From NCBI GenBank assembly GCA_022559845.1, contig CM040128.1, positions 179,172,413 through 179,236,412 of the forward strand: a stretch of DNA of 64,000 nucleotides. Direction: 5' to 3'. A program made the position numbers and the translations under genes. How positions within the stretch are numbered: position 1 is the stretch's first letter; each line of letters opens with the position of its first letter. Source of the stretch: Amorphophallus konjac (Eukaryota; Streptophyta; Magnoliopsida; Alismatales; Araceae). Below the pieces are notes generated by a model. That model was given only the letters and a program-made list of their open reading frames with translations. It was not told the DNA's origin and made no database searches. This document shows, in pieces, positions 11,844 to 23,090 of the stretch.

Positions 11844-12586
11844 CGTCACGACGAGGCGACCTCGGCGATGCCTCCACCAAATAGGCATGAGGGCGGCGGT
11901 GACAGTGACGGGGGCCAGGGAGAGGGACAGACCTGACTCTTGTACCACTACTTGACTTTTATACATATGGGCATGATAGTGATATGATGTGTTTTGGTTT
12001 TTAGTTGTTTTTTATTTTATTATAAAGGCGAATGTATGAATGTAGATGCAAATGCTAACTAACTGACTTACGACTGACTTGGGAGAGCGGGGAGGAGAGA
12101 GACATACTGACTTACGAGAGAGCGAAGCGAACAGAGAGACGTCGACTCAGAGTGAGAGAGGGACGCTGACTTACGAGCGAGAGAGAGACGGGAGAGTATA
12201 AAGTAGTGTGGTAGGGAATGGGCAGTCACAAAGTGGCCGCCTAGCGGATGCACGACTCATGTAGGACCGCGTGAAGGCTATTTGACTTAGACCAGCATAG
12301 ACAAATAAACGGTCCTAGACCGACCGTGCAAGTAGAAGAACGGTAGGGTTTCGACTGTGCGAAGGCTAAGATTCAAACTGTCTAGAAGCAGATGAACGTT
12401 CCCTTATCGACCGCTCGAGGGAAGGGCGGCCTATCGCCAGACCGTCCAATCCCATGCACTGGGAGTCCGATCAGGACTCTCTTGGAGAGTCCCAAACCGA
12501 GGTATGACGTTCTAATCCAACCCAAACACTAGCTTATCCCTATCTAGATGTATCCTAGCTCAGTCCTAATGGATAGGCTTCTATGC
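11844..12586. repeat. Spacer between T2 antisense genes with AACGG array
   Basis: No gene. Purine-rich direct repeats (gacttacgag/gagagacg, about 12060-12195) are followed by an AACGG array at 12240-12465: aaacggtcc, gaccgaccgtg, gaacggtagg, gaacgttccc, gaccgctcgag, agaccgtcc. This array was originally upstream of the TATA box now at about 40026. T3 inserted between them. Confidence 0.6.
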
Positions 12587-12591
12587 TAGCT
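12587..12591. repeat. Target-site duplication of T3 (left copy)
   Basis: tagct, repeated at 40020-40024 just outside the other T3 LTR. It proves that 12592-40019 is one insertion. Confidence 0.9.
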
Positions 12592-14233
12592 TGATGCGGG
12601 ACGAGACCACGGACACGACAAGCTCGTGACTGTCCCTTAACGAGGGAAGCGTCGGACGTGCGCGGTTGAGAAATCGGCAATGAGCTACGGTGATCGGCTC
12701 TCTCGTGTGCCCGGATCGGGTCACGGGACGGTCTCGCACTCTCTCGCAGCAGCGGTAATGAATAGATAAAGAGAGCTAGATATCCCTACACATGCTCTCT
12801 AGTAGCGGCATAAACAAATATATATGAAGTAAGCAAAATGCCGAGAAGGGAGCGAAAATGATACCTCCACACGCTCGGCGTGGGGAAGACGGACCCGGCC
12901 GAAACTCGTACTCCCGGGACAATTAATACACCATATTACAGCAAATGAATTACTGTCCACTCCACACAGGGAGGTAAAGGGCTACACAAACGGGCCCGGG
13001 AGGACCGAATTCGGGTTGACGGGCGACTTCTCGTGTCTCTTCGGCAACACCCGAACTAGTGACGGTGGGGCCCACGTGATGTCCGGAGGGGTCGAGTGGG
13101 ACCCGGTGACACCGCTGTAGTGGGGACACTTAGGGAAGCGTTCCCCAGGCTGGCGGCACGTTGGTTCACCGGCCGGAGGCCGGGCGGCTCCGATAGCACC
13201 GGTCGGAATAACCGGCCATGGACCTGCCGGTTCTATTTTCCGACGCGCGCTCCGGCGAGAACGGACGCTGCGATCAGCCCCGATGTCGGAATGCGACGAA
13301 ACCGGCGCCGTTGGAAAGATTCTTCGAAGGGCTTAAACCCAAGGTGATTACAGAAAAATAATCAAGCCTGTACTTCTGATTGGCGAATTTTGAAGGTTGT
13401 TGTTGTACAGTTCCTGAAATCTCAGGTCAGCAGAGAACTTTCCTGTAGATTGCCTTTGACCGCGAGGTAGACGTCCGAATCTGGGGTTGTGTTCATAAAA
13501 ATTTCAGCTTGAGATCTTCACGTGGTGGAGAGCAGATATTCGAACAAGAAGCCTCTATCCAGGATGGACAGAACACCGAAGGCGGCTCCGCGGCGGCGGG
13601 ATGGCGCCATGAACGGCGGCGGCGGCGACACCGATGATCACCGGAGGTGGGGGGAAGGAGATATCACTCTAGAATGGGGGTTGGGGATGAAGAAACCAGG
13701 GGGAGAGAGAGGAGAGGTCGAAATTCTCCAAGAGAGGGGTTCTTGCACAATGATTTTTTCACTTTCATTAATATTCAAATGGAAAATACAAGTATTTATA
13801 TGTCTCCAATCTAATCCAATCTCTACCATTGGATCTAGGGATGGGGAATGAATGGCCTAGATTAAATTTGACCAACACACACAAAAAAAATAAAATAACC
13901 CAAGTGGGAGACAAGCTTGACATGGTAGGTAGCCTACCTTAGACTTTTTACTCCCTTTGTCTACCCATGTGGCATTTGACATTCAACCCTTCTAGATGGC
14001 CACCTAGGATGGTTGCCCAGCCCCACATAGGTGAAATGGACCAATGGGAAAGGGCTGAGGGCCCCCTTGCTGGTCCTAATGTATAATTGCATAAAAACCC
14101 ACACAATCCATGGGAATGACGCATTGGCTTATAAAGCCGTACAATTGTGCATATACTTTCCCAAGGATATAACACAAACTAAAAGGACATAAATGCAAAA
14201 GTAAATGTACATGCTCGGCGTCGATTCCCATCA
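12592..14233 (-). repeat. T3 3' LTR
   Basis: Plus-strand ends are tgatgcggga and gattcccatca. It matches 38377-40019 over its whole length with scattered substitutions. The start (tgatgcgggaYgagaccacgg) mirrors the U5 end of T1. The GC-rich stretch 13560-13630 is leader-side sequence and the open frame over it (13522-13851) is present in both LTRs without family resemblance. Confidence 0.92.
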
Positions 14234-14473
14234 ACTCTCCCCGGGTGGGAGGAACTCGACCCCGTCGAGTAGGGGTATGGATGCTCGAGTACTCCGATGG
14301 ATCCGTCACCGTGCCAAGTAACGCGGGTACGCTCCACTCCAAGTGATCGTCACCTGCTCATTCCATATATACTCGATATGCGCAAGCTGCCATGGGCTAG
14401 TGGAGGACACTCCGGGTGGGGCACTCTCAAAGGGGGAGGTGGCGGCTTGAAGACTCACTTGGAATCACCGCTG
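14234..14473 (-). pseudogene. T3 pol tail: chromodomain remnant and polypurine tract
   Basis: On the minus strand a frame reads NEQVTITWSGAYPRYLAR, clearly the start of the chromodomain found intact in T5 (NEQVTITRSGSYQR), then a stop. Next comes the inverted repeat CTCGAC-ccc-GTCGAG (14255-14269) and the polypurine tract cacccggggagagt abutting the LTR. The chromodomain (which targets integration to marked chromatin in chromoviruses) is therefore lost. The T4 insertion lies immediately to the right. Confidence 0.75.
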
Positions 14474-14478
14474 AGTCC
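14474..14478. repeat. Target-site duplication of T4 (left copy)
   Basis: agtcc, repeated exactly at 36252-36256. Confidence 0.9.
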
Positions 14479-14663
14479 TGTGAGCGACGTCACTCGGTTC
14501 GGGGAAGAGCGGATAGGGCGCGGAGCGCGCGCGGGCTCCTCTTTTCTTTCTTTGGTGTTTGTTTGCTGCAACACAGAAATAAGAGAAGAGAGAGAAGGGG
14601 CCACAACGGGAGATTGCTCCGGCGGGGCAAGCGGGACAAGTGTGATATAGCAAAATATGGGGT

Positions 14664-15120
14664 TTAAACGGCCATAGCGGGAAGTGACTCGCCGCGACCT
14701 CGGGGGGACGGGAATGGTGTAAAAATTAAATAACAAGAATTGAAACGGCCATTGGGGAAGTGACTCGCCGCGGCCTCGAGAATATGAGCAGATAATAAGA
14801 TGACAGAATATAGAGAGAATACAAAGAGCGGGAATTTAAACGGCCATTGAGGAAGTGACTCGCCGCGGCCTCGAGAACACAAACAGATAAGAATATAACG
14901 TATAAGAACGTGAATTTAAACGGCCATTGGGGAAGTGACTCGCCGCGGCCTCGAGAACACGAATAGATAAGAATAGAACATATAAAACGGGAATTTAAAC
15001 GGCCATTGGGGAAGTGACTCGCCGCGGCCTCGAGAATATGAGCAGAATATAACAGAGTATAAAGAGAATATAAGAACGAAATTTAAACGGCCATTGGGGA
15101 AGTGACTCGCCGCGGCCTCG
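14664..15120. repeat. Tandem array of AACGGCCATTGG...GTGACTCGCCGCGGCC units (left LTR)
   Basis: Six units near 14666, 14742, 14838, 14918, 14997 and 15086, period roughly 75-95 bp. Each has a conserved 36-38 bp GC-rich core beginning AAACGGCCAT and ending CGCCGCGRCCTCG, separated by variable AT-rich spacers (gaatata, gataagaat). The array lies downstream of the LTR TATA box, in R-U5. Most units match AACGGYYA, the core of MSA/MYB3R sites. Confidence 0.8.
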
Positions 15121-15752
15121 AAAATAAGATGTGATCGCCAGGGGCCGAAAGACCCCAAAATAAGAAAGTGATCGCGCCTACCTCAAGAGCGGGAGATGGC
15201 GGGTTGCTTCTTCCTCTCCCTCCGGCCGGCCGACGGAGAGGGCTTTCCTCGGCTACCCTTGCAAAACAACGACAAACAAATGACAAGTGGATTAGAAAGA
15301 TGGAGGTGTAGTATTCAAATCCTTGCGATAAAAATAACGAAATGATGGCAAGACACACACCTGGTTGGTGTTATCTTTTAAACCCCTCTCGGACTCGAGT
15401 AGGAGGAAAATGAGATGATGGATGCAAGAAGTATAAAAGAAGAGGCGCCCTTATGAAGGGGGATAGAGGATGCGAGATGATGAATGCAAAAGAACTACGA
15501 AGAAAAAAGGGGAAGAAAAGGCTTATTGGATGAGCCGAGGGTGAAATCCGGCGGAGCTCCGGCAGCGTGGGGACGACGTGGAAGCGCGGTGGATGAAGAT
15601 GACCTTCCTCTCGCGAGCGTGAGCACCCGAGAAGCCGGCAGAACCTCCACCTACAAAAGAACCCACGGGTTAGAAAATGACTCCGTAGCCTCTGGGCTCC
15701 GGCAGCCTATCGGATCACTTCTGAGCTCTCCCAGAACTGAGGGGGTGGGCCT

Positions 15753-15761
15753 CTATTTATA
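15753..15761 (-). promoter_or_regulatory. TATA box of T4 LTR promoter (left copy)
   Basis: TATAAATAG on the minus strand. The first palindrome of the U3 array starts 14 bp upstream in the sense direction (15776). The copy in the 5' LTR is at 35319-35327. Confidence 0.7.
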
Positions 15762-15775
15762 GGGCTCCGGAGGGT

Positions 15776-16409
15776 GGAGGCGTCCAGGACCCTGGACACC
15801 TCCATCAGGGCCGAAATAATATTTTATTCTATTTTTATTGATTTTTTTTGGAATACTTTTGTGGAGGCGTCCAAGGTCCCGGACGCCTCAAGCGGGTCCA
15901 CCGAAAGCCGACGACGGCCGCACGCGGTTTGGCACAACGCGGGATTTTGTGAGCGGCGCCTCGTGATTCAGAAATGGGCGCGTCCAGCTAACCGGACGTC
16001 TCTATAATTTGGATTTTTTCACACACGACAAACCGTCGTTCGGTGGCCGGCGCCCGTGAGGGTTTTGATGGAGGCGTCCAGGGGCCTGGACGCCTCCAAA
16101 ATTATATTATTTTTTTATTTTTCTTTTGTCTTTTATACCAGGGCTGGCATTTTAATTTTTTTATTTGTTTTTATGGAGGCGTCCAGGGGTCTGGACGCCT
16201 CCATTAATATATATATATATTTAATTATTTTTTGTCTTTTTTATGCCAAGTGGCATTGTATAAATATTTATTATTATTAGTTTTTATGGAGGCGTCCAGG
16301 GGCCTGGACGCCTCCATTAAAATATATATATTTTTATTTATTTTTGGGCCCTGAGAAAATAATAAAATAAATTAAAAAGATGGGGGCGTCCAGAGGCCTG
16401 GACGCCACC
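15776..16409. repeat. Array of GGAGGCGTCCAGG palindromes in T4 U3 (left LTR)
   Basis: Palindromes of about 28 bp, with arms GGAGGCGTCCAGG and CCTGGACGCCTCC, at 15776-15803, 15864-15890, 16070-16097, 16175-16202, 16288-16315 and 16382-16409, plus a degenerate one near 15983. Spacers are very AT-rich, and several centres are spaced about 95-113 bp. Arms are conserved while spacers drift. The same palindrome sits upstream of antisense gene B. Confidence 0.85.
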
Positions 16410-16661
16410 ATTAAGACCCACCCGGGTCCTCAATCGGCGGCCGCCCGGTAGTCAACATCTTGGTTCCGGAACCTCTTGATGCGTCTGACTGGTGTTGATG
16501 CCGTCCGAATGCCGTGACGAGACGATTCCGGATGCCGAAAAAGGCAGAAGAAGACCCGAGAAAAGGAAGCACTCGAGTGATTCAAAATGCGTAAGCCGTT
16601 GCGGGGCGTTGTATAGTAATAGGAGACTTTCTCAGGAGACGTCAGGAATGGCGTGTCTACA

Positions 16662-17741
16662 GCTGCCCCGCCTTGGCGTCTGCTTTGCAAGGGAGCGACA
16701 CGTAGTGGAATGGTATCGAAGTGGAGTGGAGTGAAGTGGGAGCGGACTGATAAGTTGATGCCAAGGTGTGATGAGACACACTTTTGACGTTACTGTTTGG
16801 AATCTTACCTGGAGTTTCAATGAGGCGACCTTGAAGAAGGTCTTTCAAATATTGACGATCGCTTGGACGGAGATCAAATAAGGGAGGGTGAGATGTGCGC
16901 TCAGGCACGAAACAAAAGGAGACCAACTTCTTGGTGTGGAAGTACCTGGGTCATAAACCGGAGGTTTCACCTTTGGGGAGCGGTTACCAGCCAATGTGGA
17001 AGTGCTGCGGCCAAGGTGGGTCAAAAAAGGTAAAGGAATATCTGAGGGTCTGTCCAAACAAGGGTCTCCTTTGGAAGAGCAGCGTAGGGCTGTCTCAAGG
17101 AAACTCAGTATTTCATTCGGAGTGGAATATCTCATATTTGTGAGAATCGGAGCACAACGGCTTTCACAATCGAATCACTTGAGTGATCTTCCGCAATAAA
17201 TCAAAGTCCTATATGAATGCATGCTGGGTTCAAAGAAAAATTTAAAACAAACTAAAATAGAAAATAGCCAAGGATAATATTGTCAACTTGTGAAGAACGG
17301 GTCAGGATACCGACCCGGTGAGCTGATACTGGGCTGGGGCCCGTTTATCCGCGCATCAACTCACTGAATGGAACCGTCGTCCCCATTCTATCACAAATTG
17401 ACGGCCTATCCGTACAACCCAAATTCTTCCGGGATCATCACCGTTTTTGTTGAAGGGGAACTCAGATCCCATATTCGTTCGGGCCGCACGGTCCTCGGCA
17501 TGTTCTAGTAGCGTACGTATCATATACTACGATGCATGACATGGTGGGACCAACCAATGAAAGGTGGGACATGAGATAGGACAAAGACGTCCGTTAGTAA
17601 AACCTGCACAGGCCAGCAAAGGTTAGCAACATCATAAAGTAGCAGAATCATAGCAGAATCGCACCACAGTTCAAAGGAGATCCAGACAAAATCCTGATAG
17701 CGACTGCTGATGTGACATGTTCTGTCCTGTAGCGATCTTCC
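16662..17741. other. T4 3' non-coding region conserved with T2
   Basis: No gene. Next to the LTR is a gccccgcc polypyrimidine (the polypurine tract on the minus strand). Then come tggaRtggWR purine repeats (16700-16745), and a block at 17360-17480 with gaaccgtcgtcccc and gttgaaggggaactcagatcc shared with T2 5880-5990. Confidence 0.55.
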
Positions 17742-17746
17742 CTTCC

Positions 17747-17753
17747 TATAAGA
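17747..17753 (+). promoter_or_regulatory. TATA box of T4 antisense PMD-like gene
   Basis: TATAAGA 89 bp upstream of the start codon at 17842. The leader that follows is purine-rich and resembles the leader of gene C (25060-25114). Confidence 0.5.
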
Positions 17754-17841
17754 ACTCCCCTTAGGCTAGTTCATTCAAATGCACCAAGGTGGGTTTTGGA
17801 AGCTCAGGAGAGGAAGGAGAGGAGAATCTAGAGATTTCAGG

Positions 17842-19252
17842 ATGGAAGGAGAGTCTTCCCGCGTTATGAAGAGGAGCAAGCCTAGCAGCGAGATCAGGCG
17901 ACTCTCCGACCTCGAGGGTCATCTGAGTGGGACGATCATGTCGCATATGGTAAGCTGACTCTTTTCAAATTTTCTCCACGTGAACCTTCTTCTTACTTCC
18001 TTCATTTCTTATTTCTTTCCTCTTCCAGCCATATCCACTCTTCCCAGGCCCGAGGAAGTTTTCCAAACTACCATGGCTTTCAAAGCTAACTTCCAATATC
18101 TCCATTGGCATGAGGGCCATACTCTCGAAGTGGCATTTGCAGGGGCTCCTTATTCACGCCAAGCATTACGAGAAGATTCGTATGGACTGGGCGGCTATGG
18201 GCGCACTAGTGGAGATCTGGCATCCCCAGACCCACACTTTTATCTTCCTGACCTTCGAGGTGACCATCCTCCTCGAGGAGGTGGAACTTCTGCTCGAATT
18301 GAAGAAATTCAAGAGTGACGGGAAGGTGAAGGCTATGCGGATGCTGACACGGGGGACTTCTGAAAGTGTCCTTGGAAGCTTCATGCCGCCCGACGCAGCC
18401 AGAAAGGTCCGTACTCAAAGGGGGATTGATCTCCAAAAGCTTGCGGAGTGGGTCATGGACGCCCTGAGAGGGTCACCAGATGATGACTATTTGGAGGGAA
18501 TCATGAAGGGGTTCACTATCTGTCTGGCGGGTGCTCTCTTGTTCCCTTATACTGACAACATGGTGGAGGAAGACCAACTGGGTGCCATCTGCGGGATCTG
18601 GCGTGGAAAGAGGGTGGGACCCGCCGTCCTTGCCTATCTTTACAGCGGTCTTACTGCCTCGAGCATGGGTAAGCCTCCATTTGGTTGCGCACTTGTCTTG
18701 AATTGCTGGCTTGATTTGCACTTCAAATTCGACCACCGCGAGGGAATGCCAACCGCTTCGAAGCTCTTCCAACAAAGCCCTCTTCATCACATAGCCGACG
18801 TGTTAGGCTTCGGTGGTATTGTAGTGAACCGCGTTCCGTGGCTGAAGAAACGTAAAGACTGGCGGTCTCACTTTCGCACCGTGACACAAGGCTTCTTTAC
18901 TTGCGCACCGGCATATTTGCTTTCGCTAGATCTCCTCATGAGGTCTTCTCCCGAAGTTGATCTTCAACTGATCGGCGCGACCGAGTTCGTCCTTTATAAT
19001 GCGCATCGGTGCTGCCTCCAGATTGGCATCCCACGCCATTCGTTCCCGCCACCGACTGGCATCGTTCCTTTGAAGAAGAGGGAGTTGGGCACTGAAGCGG
19101 ACGCGAAGGAAGCGAAGGCCATTAAAGCTCCCTAGAAGATAAGTGTTGCGGGAAAGGCATTAGCGCACGTGGTGGAAGAATGCGAGCCGTGGAGGGCTTA
19201 TGTAACCGAGCTGGTGAAGTTAAGGCCTAAGGCGCCTAAACCCCTGATGTAG
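17842..19252 (+). pseudogene. T4 antisense gene D: PMD-like (DUF7745-type) protein, two exons, one nonsense codon
   Basis: Exon 1 is 17842-17949 (MEGESSRVMKRSKP..., 36 codons) and exon 2 starts at 18029; GT-AG, phase 0. The product is 404 residues to a TAG at 19133-19135. The frame then continues for 38 more codons (AYVTELVKLRP) to 19250-19252, matching the C-terminus of the T2 homologue (AYVRELKEIRP), so the TAG is a late nonsense mutation. The core includes LVEIWHPQTHTFIF, LAYLYSGLTAS and NAHRCCLQIGIPR, the general fold signature of PMD/DUF7745 proteins found in plant genomes, often with retrotransposons. I assign the family from pattern memory only. There is no coiled coil. Exon 1 is homologous to exon 1 of gene C. 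Confidence 0.8.
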
Positions 19253-19668
19253 CTCATTCTGCTTTCTGACGAAATAAAATCTGGCATTTGGATGTTTCGG
19301 ACCCCCGTCCCCTTAATTATTATCTTTTTTGTGGTTTTTCTTTTTCTTTCCTTTTTTTCTTTTGTTTGGATTATATACATACTCTAACCCCTTTTTTCTT
19401 TTTATTATATTTTTTATTATTTTTTTATTATGGGGGCGTCCAGAGGCCTGGACGCCCCTATTTTTTTTATAAATTTTTTTTTTCAATAAATGTTTTTTGG
19501 GGGCGTCCAGGGTCTTGGACGCCCCTAATTTTTTATTTTTTTATTTTTTGATTTTTTGTTTTGGGGGCGTCCAGGCGCCTGGACGCCCCTAAGTTTTTTT
19601 GATTTTTTTTTAAAAAATAAAAAAGTGGGGGCGTCCAGGCGCCTGGACGCCCCAATTAAAGCACAAAT
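19253..19668. repeat. Palindrome array in the promoter of gene B
   Basis: Four copies of the GGGGCGTCCAGG/CCTGGACGCCCC palindrome at 19432-19459, 19499-19526, 19563-19590 and 19628-19653, about 64-67 bp apart in T-rich spacers. The last ends 15 bp before a TATATATA box. This is the LTR U3 motif with GGGG in place of GGAG. Confidence 0.85.
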
Positions 19669-19676
19669 TATATATA
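19669..19676 (+). promoter_or_regulatory. TATA box of antisense gene B
   Basis: TATATATA, 78 bp before the ATG at 19755 and 15 bp after the last promoter palindrome. The spacing equals that in the LTR promoter (14 bp). Confidence 0.65.
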
Positions 19677-19754
19677 GGGGGGCTCCCCCCCCTTGCTCAC
19701 TTACTGTTCATTCAAACGATCCGGTCAAACCAGACAGACCCATTCTTCGCCCCA

Positions 19755-22700
19755 ATGGAGTTAGGAGGCCCGAACCGAGGTGGAGACAAGCGTAAACGAT
19801 TGGCTCGTCGTCCGAGGAGACTGAGAGACGATGCTGAGGAGGCCGTAGCAGAGGAGATTGCTGCGGAGGAGGAGATGGAGGTGCCGCTTCTGGCCGCGGA
19901 GGCCACTGCGGATGCTGGTGACGTGGGAGAGGACGATCACGACCCGGTAAGTACTTCGGAATTCTCACTCTGTGGTTCAATAGGCTAAAACGGGCGTGCG
20001 AGAGGCTGTGAGAGAAGGCCGGGTAGTGAGAGAAGGAGGCGTCCAGGGGCCTGGACGCCTCCACTTTTTTTTCTTTTTGTTTATTTATTTATTTACGTAA
20101 ATAATAAAATAAAATTAAAAAATAAGGAGGCGTCCTAAGCCCTGGACACCTCCATAAAAATATACATATTATTAATAAATTTTGTTTTGGGTTTTTGGGT
20201 TTTTTCTAAAAAAGGGAAAAAAGCAAATTGGAAGGAGGCGTCCAGGGCATTGGACGCCTCCACAAGAAAATATAATTTTTTAAAAAAGTAAAAATAAAAT
20301 AAAAAGAATAAGTAGTATATATACAGTGTTATTGTTTATTACTGTTCATGATGCTGATGTGTTCTTTGTTGGTTTTGTGGTGTGCAGGGCGTGATGAAGG
20401 GCCGGATCAGCTGGTCCCTGGTGGTGGCAGCATACTGCGGGCTGCCGGACTTCCAGAGGGCGCGTGTGGACGCCATGGGCTTTGGAGCTTTCCTTAGGAT
20501 CGAGCCCTTCCGGCTCGACCTTCCTCTTATCCAGGCACTGAAGGAGCGGTGGCACGCACCGAGCCGGGCGTTTCTGATGCCCTGGGGGCACATGGTGCCG
20601 ACACTAGAGGACGTGGCTCGGATTACCGGGCTACGGGTTGACGGAGAGGCAGTCAGCGGGGTCACCTACCCCGACTACCGAGAGAGTGCCCTAGACCTGC
20701 TGTGGTTAGAGACGAGCGTGACTGATAGAGACAGCAGGGTAGTCGGCCGGGTGGAGATCATGGAGGTGCTCAGATTCGTCGACCCGCGCCAGCGGGTCAG
20801 CGAGACTGGAGCGGAGTTTCTGGCACGACTGGAGAGAGATGCCCGTGCAACTTTCACCCAGGATCCGAGCGAGAGGGAGCTGGTGGATCTAGACCTTCGG
20901 AGGTTTCTTTTCTTCTTCCTGGGCCGCCTTCTGCTGGGGACGAAGGGGGATGGCATCCACTGCCGTTTCCTCAGGATCTTGGCGGATCTGGACAGAGTGG
21001 GGCACTACGCATGGGGAGCGGCTCTGCTTGCCCATTTGATTGCTGATCTCTCCCAGACTTCGGAGAAGGAGACGACAGTCAGTGGCTTCGCACCTTTCCT
21101 CCAGGTAAACATTTTATTTATGCATTCCCACAGTTAAATATGTAATTATTGTACTAATGATGTATGATGGATGCAGGTGTGGAGCTATTACTATTTCCCG
21201 ATGGGGAGGGCTAGGCATGGGAACAGGAGGGCCGTGCCTCTGGCGCGGCAGTGGAGGCCGGTCGTGGTTGCAGCACCCCACGGCTACCAGCTGGCGTCAC
21301 TTCGTCGGGAGCTGAGCGAGTATCCCGAGGCCATGGTATGATATGTATGATTTTTTTTGTGTTTATGCATGTGACTGAATGGTAACTAACATAATGTATG
21401 TATGGTGATGCAGGTGGTGTGGAGGCCCTACCTGGGCATGGGCGATGCTGGCCAGCCCTGGGTTGTAGCGGGTCTTCCTCGCTTCAGGCGGGACGTGTGG
21501 GTCCATTGCCTGAACGAGATTGAGTCGCTGCGGCTTAGACTGGTCATGAGGACGTTGGGGCTGGCCCAGGAGTGGGTTGATGTAGATGCGCAGGCCCGCA
21601 TTGGGCGGAAGACCAAGGGGAAGGCGAAGATTGTGGACTGGCGTACGCGCTTCCCAGCACAGTACCAGGACTAGCAGCAGGGCGGGGTCCCAGTGGTGTC
21701 CCATGTACAGGACAGCACAGATTACATGAGACGATATCGAGCTACGTACGGGGACCGCCTCTCCCTCGGTGGTATGGCAGGGGTAAGTGTGAAATGAAAA
21801 TGCTTCACCCTTCTATATGTATATGCATGTGGTACTGACTTATGTGCAATGCAGGATGCTCGTGATACCATGATCGCCGACCTGCGGGCCCAGTTGGCGG
21901 ACGCCAGGCGACAGTTGGTGGTCATCCGACAGGAGTTGGAGATCCTGGTGAGTCTATGCAATGCATTTTTTGTGACCTGGATTTTTGATGCTTAGCCTTT
22001 GACTAACGTTTGCCCCGTGTTTCAGCGGGCCCACCAGACAGCGGCAGCCGGGATGGCTGGTGGAGCGGGTTCCAGTTCGCGGGGCCCTCCTCCGGAGGTT
22101 TCTGCCCTCCAGGAGCAGCTGGCGCACGCGGTGGCTCGGGCTGAGGAGGCCGAGCATGACCGCGAGGCTCGAGTGAGTGTTTGCTTGGCCCCGACCCTTT
22201 TCTAGCTGCTTTCCTTCTATCACTGTTCTCTTACGGTGCATGCGTGCTTTGACAGGTGGCCGAGATTCGGGAGGCCCTGGCCCGTGCTGTTCGTGCTGAG
22301 CAGGAGCGCGATGCCTGGGTGGCAGAGCGTGACGCCCTGATTGCGGAGCTGGAGGAGGAGCGTCGACGGGAGGCTGAGGAGCTCCCTCGTGACGTGCTGG
22401 ATCTGCGGATCGCCCTCGAGCTGTCGAGGAGAGAGGCGATGAGGGAGAGAGAGGAGAGGGAGAGGGATAGGGAGAATGTGGAGAGAGAGAGGGAGAGCGT
22501 GGAGAGAGAGAGGGAGAGGGATAGGGAGAGAGAGAGGGAGGAGCGACAGCGGGATCAGACCGAGAGGAGGGCTCTAGAGGCCCAGCTGCTGGAGCTCCGA
22601 TTGAGTCTCGGCACGGCGGAGGGGAGGCTTCGGGAGAGCGAGGAGCGGTACCATAGGGCGAAGGAACGCGGGGCGCGACTTCGTCAGTCTGGTTCTTTTT

Positions 22701-22873
22701 CCATGGGCAGCTATCTGGTCTCTTCGGCCGAGGAGCGTCGTCGTGCCTTCGAGGCTGGAGTGCCACCGCAGGGCGAGGCGAGCACGGCTTCTCAGGGTTC
22801 GCAGAGGCCCCCTAGGGATCCCCGGCAGAGGAGGGAGGAGAGAGATGACCAGGAGGGTGGTGGTGAGAGTTAG
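19755..22873 (+). pseudogene. T4 antisense gene B: PMD plus coiled coil, seven exons, one nonsense codon
   Basis: Exons 19755-19946, 20388-21104, 21177-21335, 21414-21782, 21855-21947, 22026-22172, 22256-22873. All introns are GT-AG and all exons are multiples of three, giving 765 codons including stop. Exon 1 is a basic then acidic leader (MELGGPNRGG). Exons 2-4 form the PMD, with LPDFQRARVDAMGFGAFLRI, MPWGHMVPTLEDVARITGL, YAWGAALLAHL and HCLNEIE. Exons 5-7 are a long coiled coil including an RERERDRERER tract from a GA-rich DNA run (22440-22550). A TAG at 21672-21674 replaces the Trp conserved in gene C (residue 443) and would remove the coiled coil. Three more palindromes lie in intron 1. 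PMD family membership is firm by pattern; function is unknown. Confidence 0.87.
20035..20261. repeat. Palindromes within intron 1 of gene B
   Basis: Three GGAGGCGTCC-type palindromes at 20035-20062, 20126-20153 and 20234-20261 in AT-rich intron sequence. Their arms are of the LTR type (GGAGG), whereas the promoter copies have GGGGC. Confidence 0.8.
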
Positions 22874-23090
22874 AGAGTTGCTTGTACACGTCACCCTTCT
22901 CACTGTATGATGTACTTTCGGCTATTATATGAAATGGAAATGGCTTTTTTGTGTTGTGTGTACCTTTCTCTCTCCCACACTTTCTTCTTTGCACTGAGTT
23001 ATCCTTTGAGGCACGCTCCGCGAGACCTTACCCTGAACAGCGGGGAACTACGCTTTGCACGGGGGGATTTTGTTTCCTTTTCCCCCTTTT

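Larger units (their letters stand above)
14479..16661 (-). repeat. T4 3' LTR
   Basis: Plus-strand ends tgtgagcgac and gtgtctaca; nearly identical to 34041-36251. It contains two repeat arrays: about 80-bp tandem units (14664-15120) on the U5 side and a palindrome array (15776-16409) in U3. The repetitive peptides that these arrays encode on the minus strand are not genes. Confidence 0.92.

Noticed and set aside
13522..13851. 109-codon open frame in the T3 LTR, present in both copies
   Set aside because: LTR leader sequence of low complexity (GGCGGC repeats); its duplication follows from LTR identity and no domain is visible.
14664..15120. CRISPR-like regularly spaced repeats
   Set aside because: The array is inside a plant LTR and duplicated in its partner; spacers are AT-rich variants of each other, and CRISPR is not expected in a plant nuclear genome.
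14664..15158. Minus-strand frames with repeated peptides (PRRVTSPMAV, SRGRGESLPQWP)
   Set aside because: They are translations of the LTR tandem array, repeated in the other LTR, with no start context or family.
15776..16409. Palindromes as MITEs or transposon termini
   Set aside because: Each is only about 28 bp with no flanking duplication, and they occur at equivalent positions in both LTRs, so they are internal motifs rather than insertions.
21954..22766. 270-codon open frame on the minus strand
   Set aside because: It is the antisense shadow of gene B exons 6-7 and crosses their intron; composition is S/P/R-rich because the sense strand is GA-rich coiled coil.
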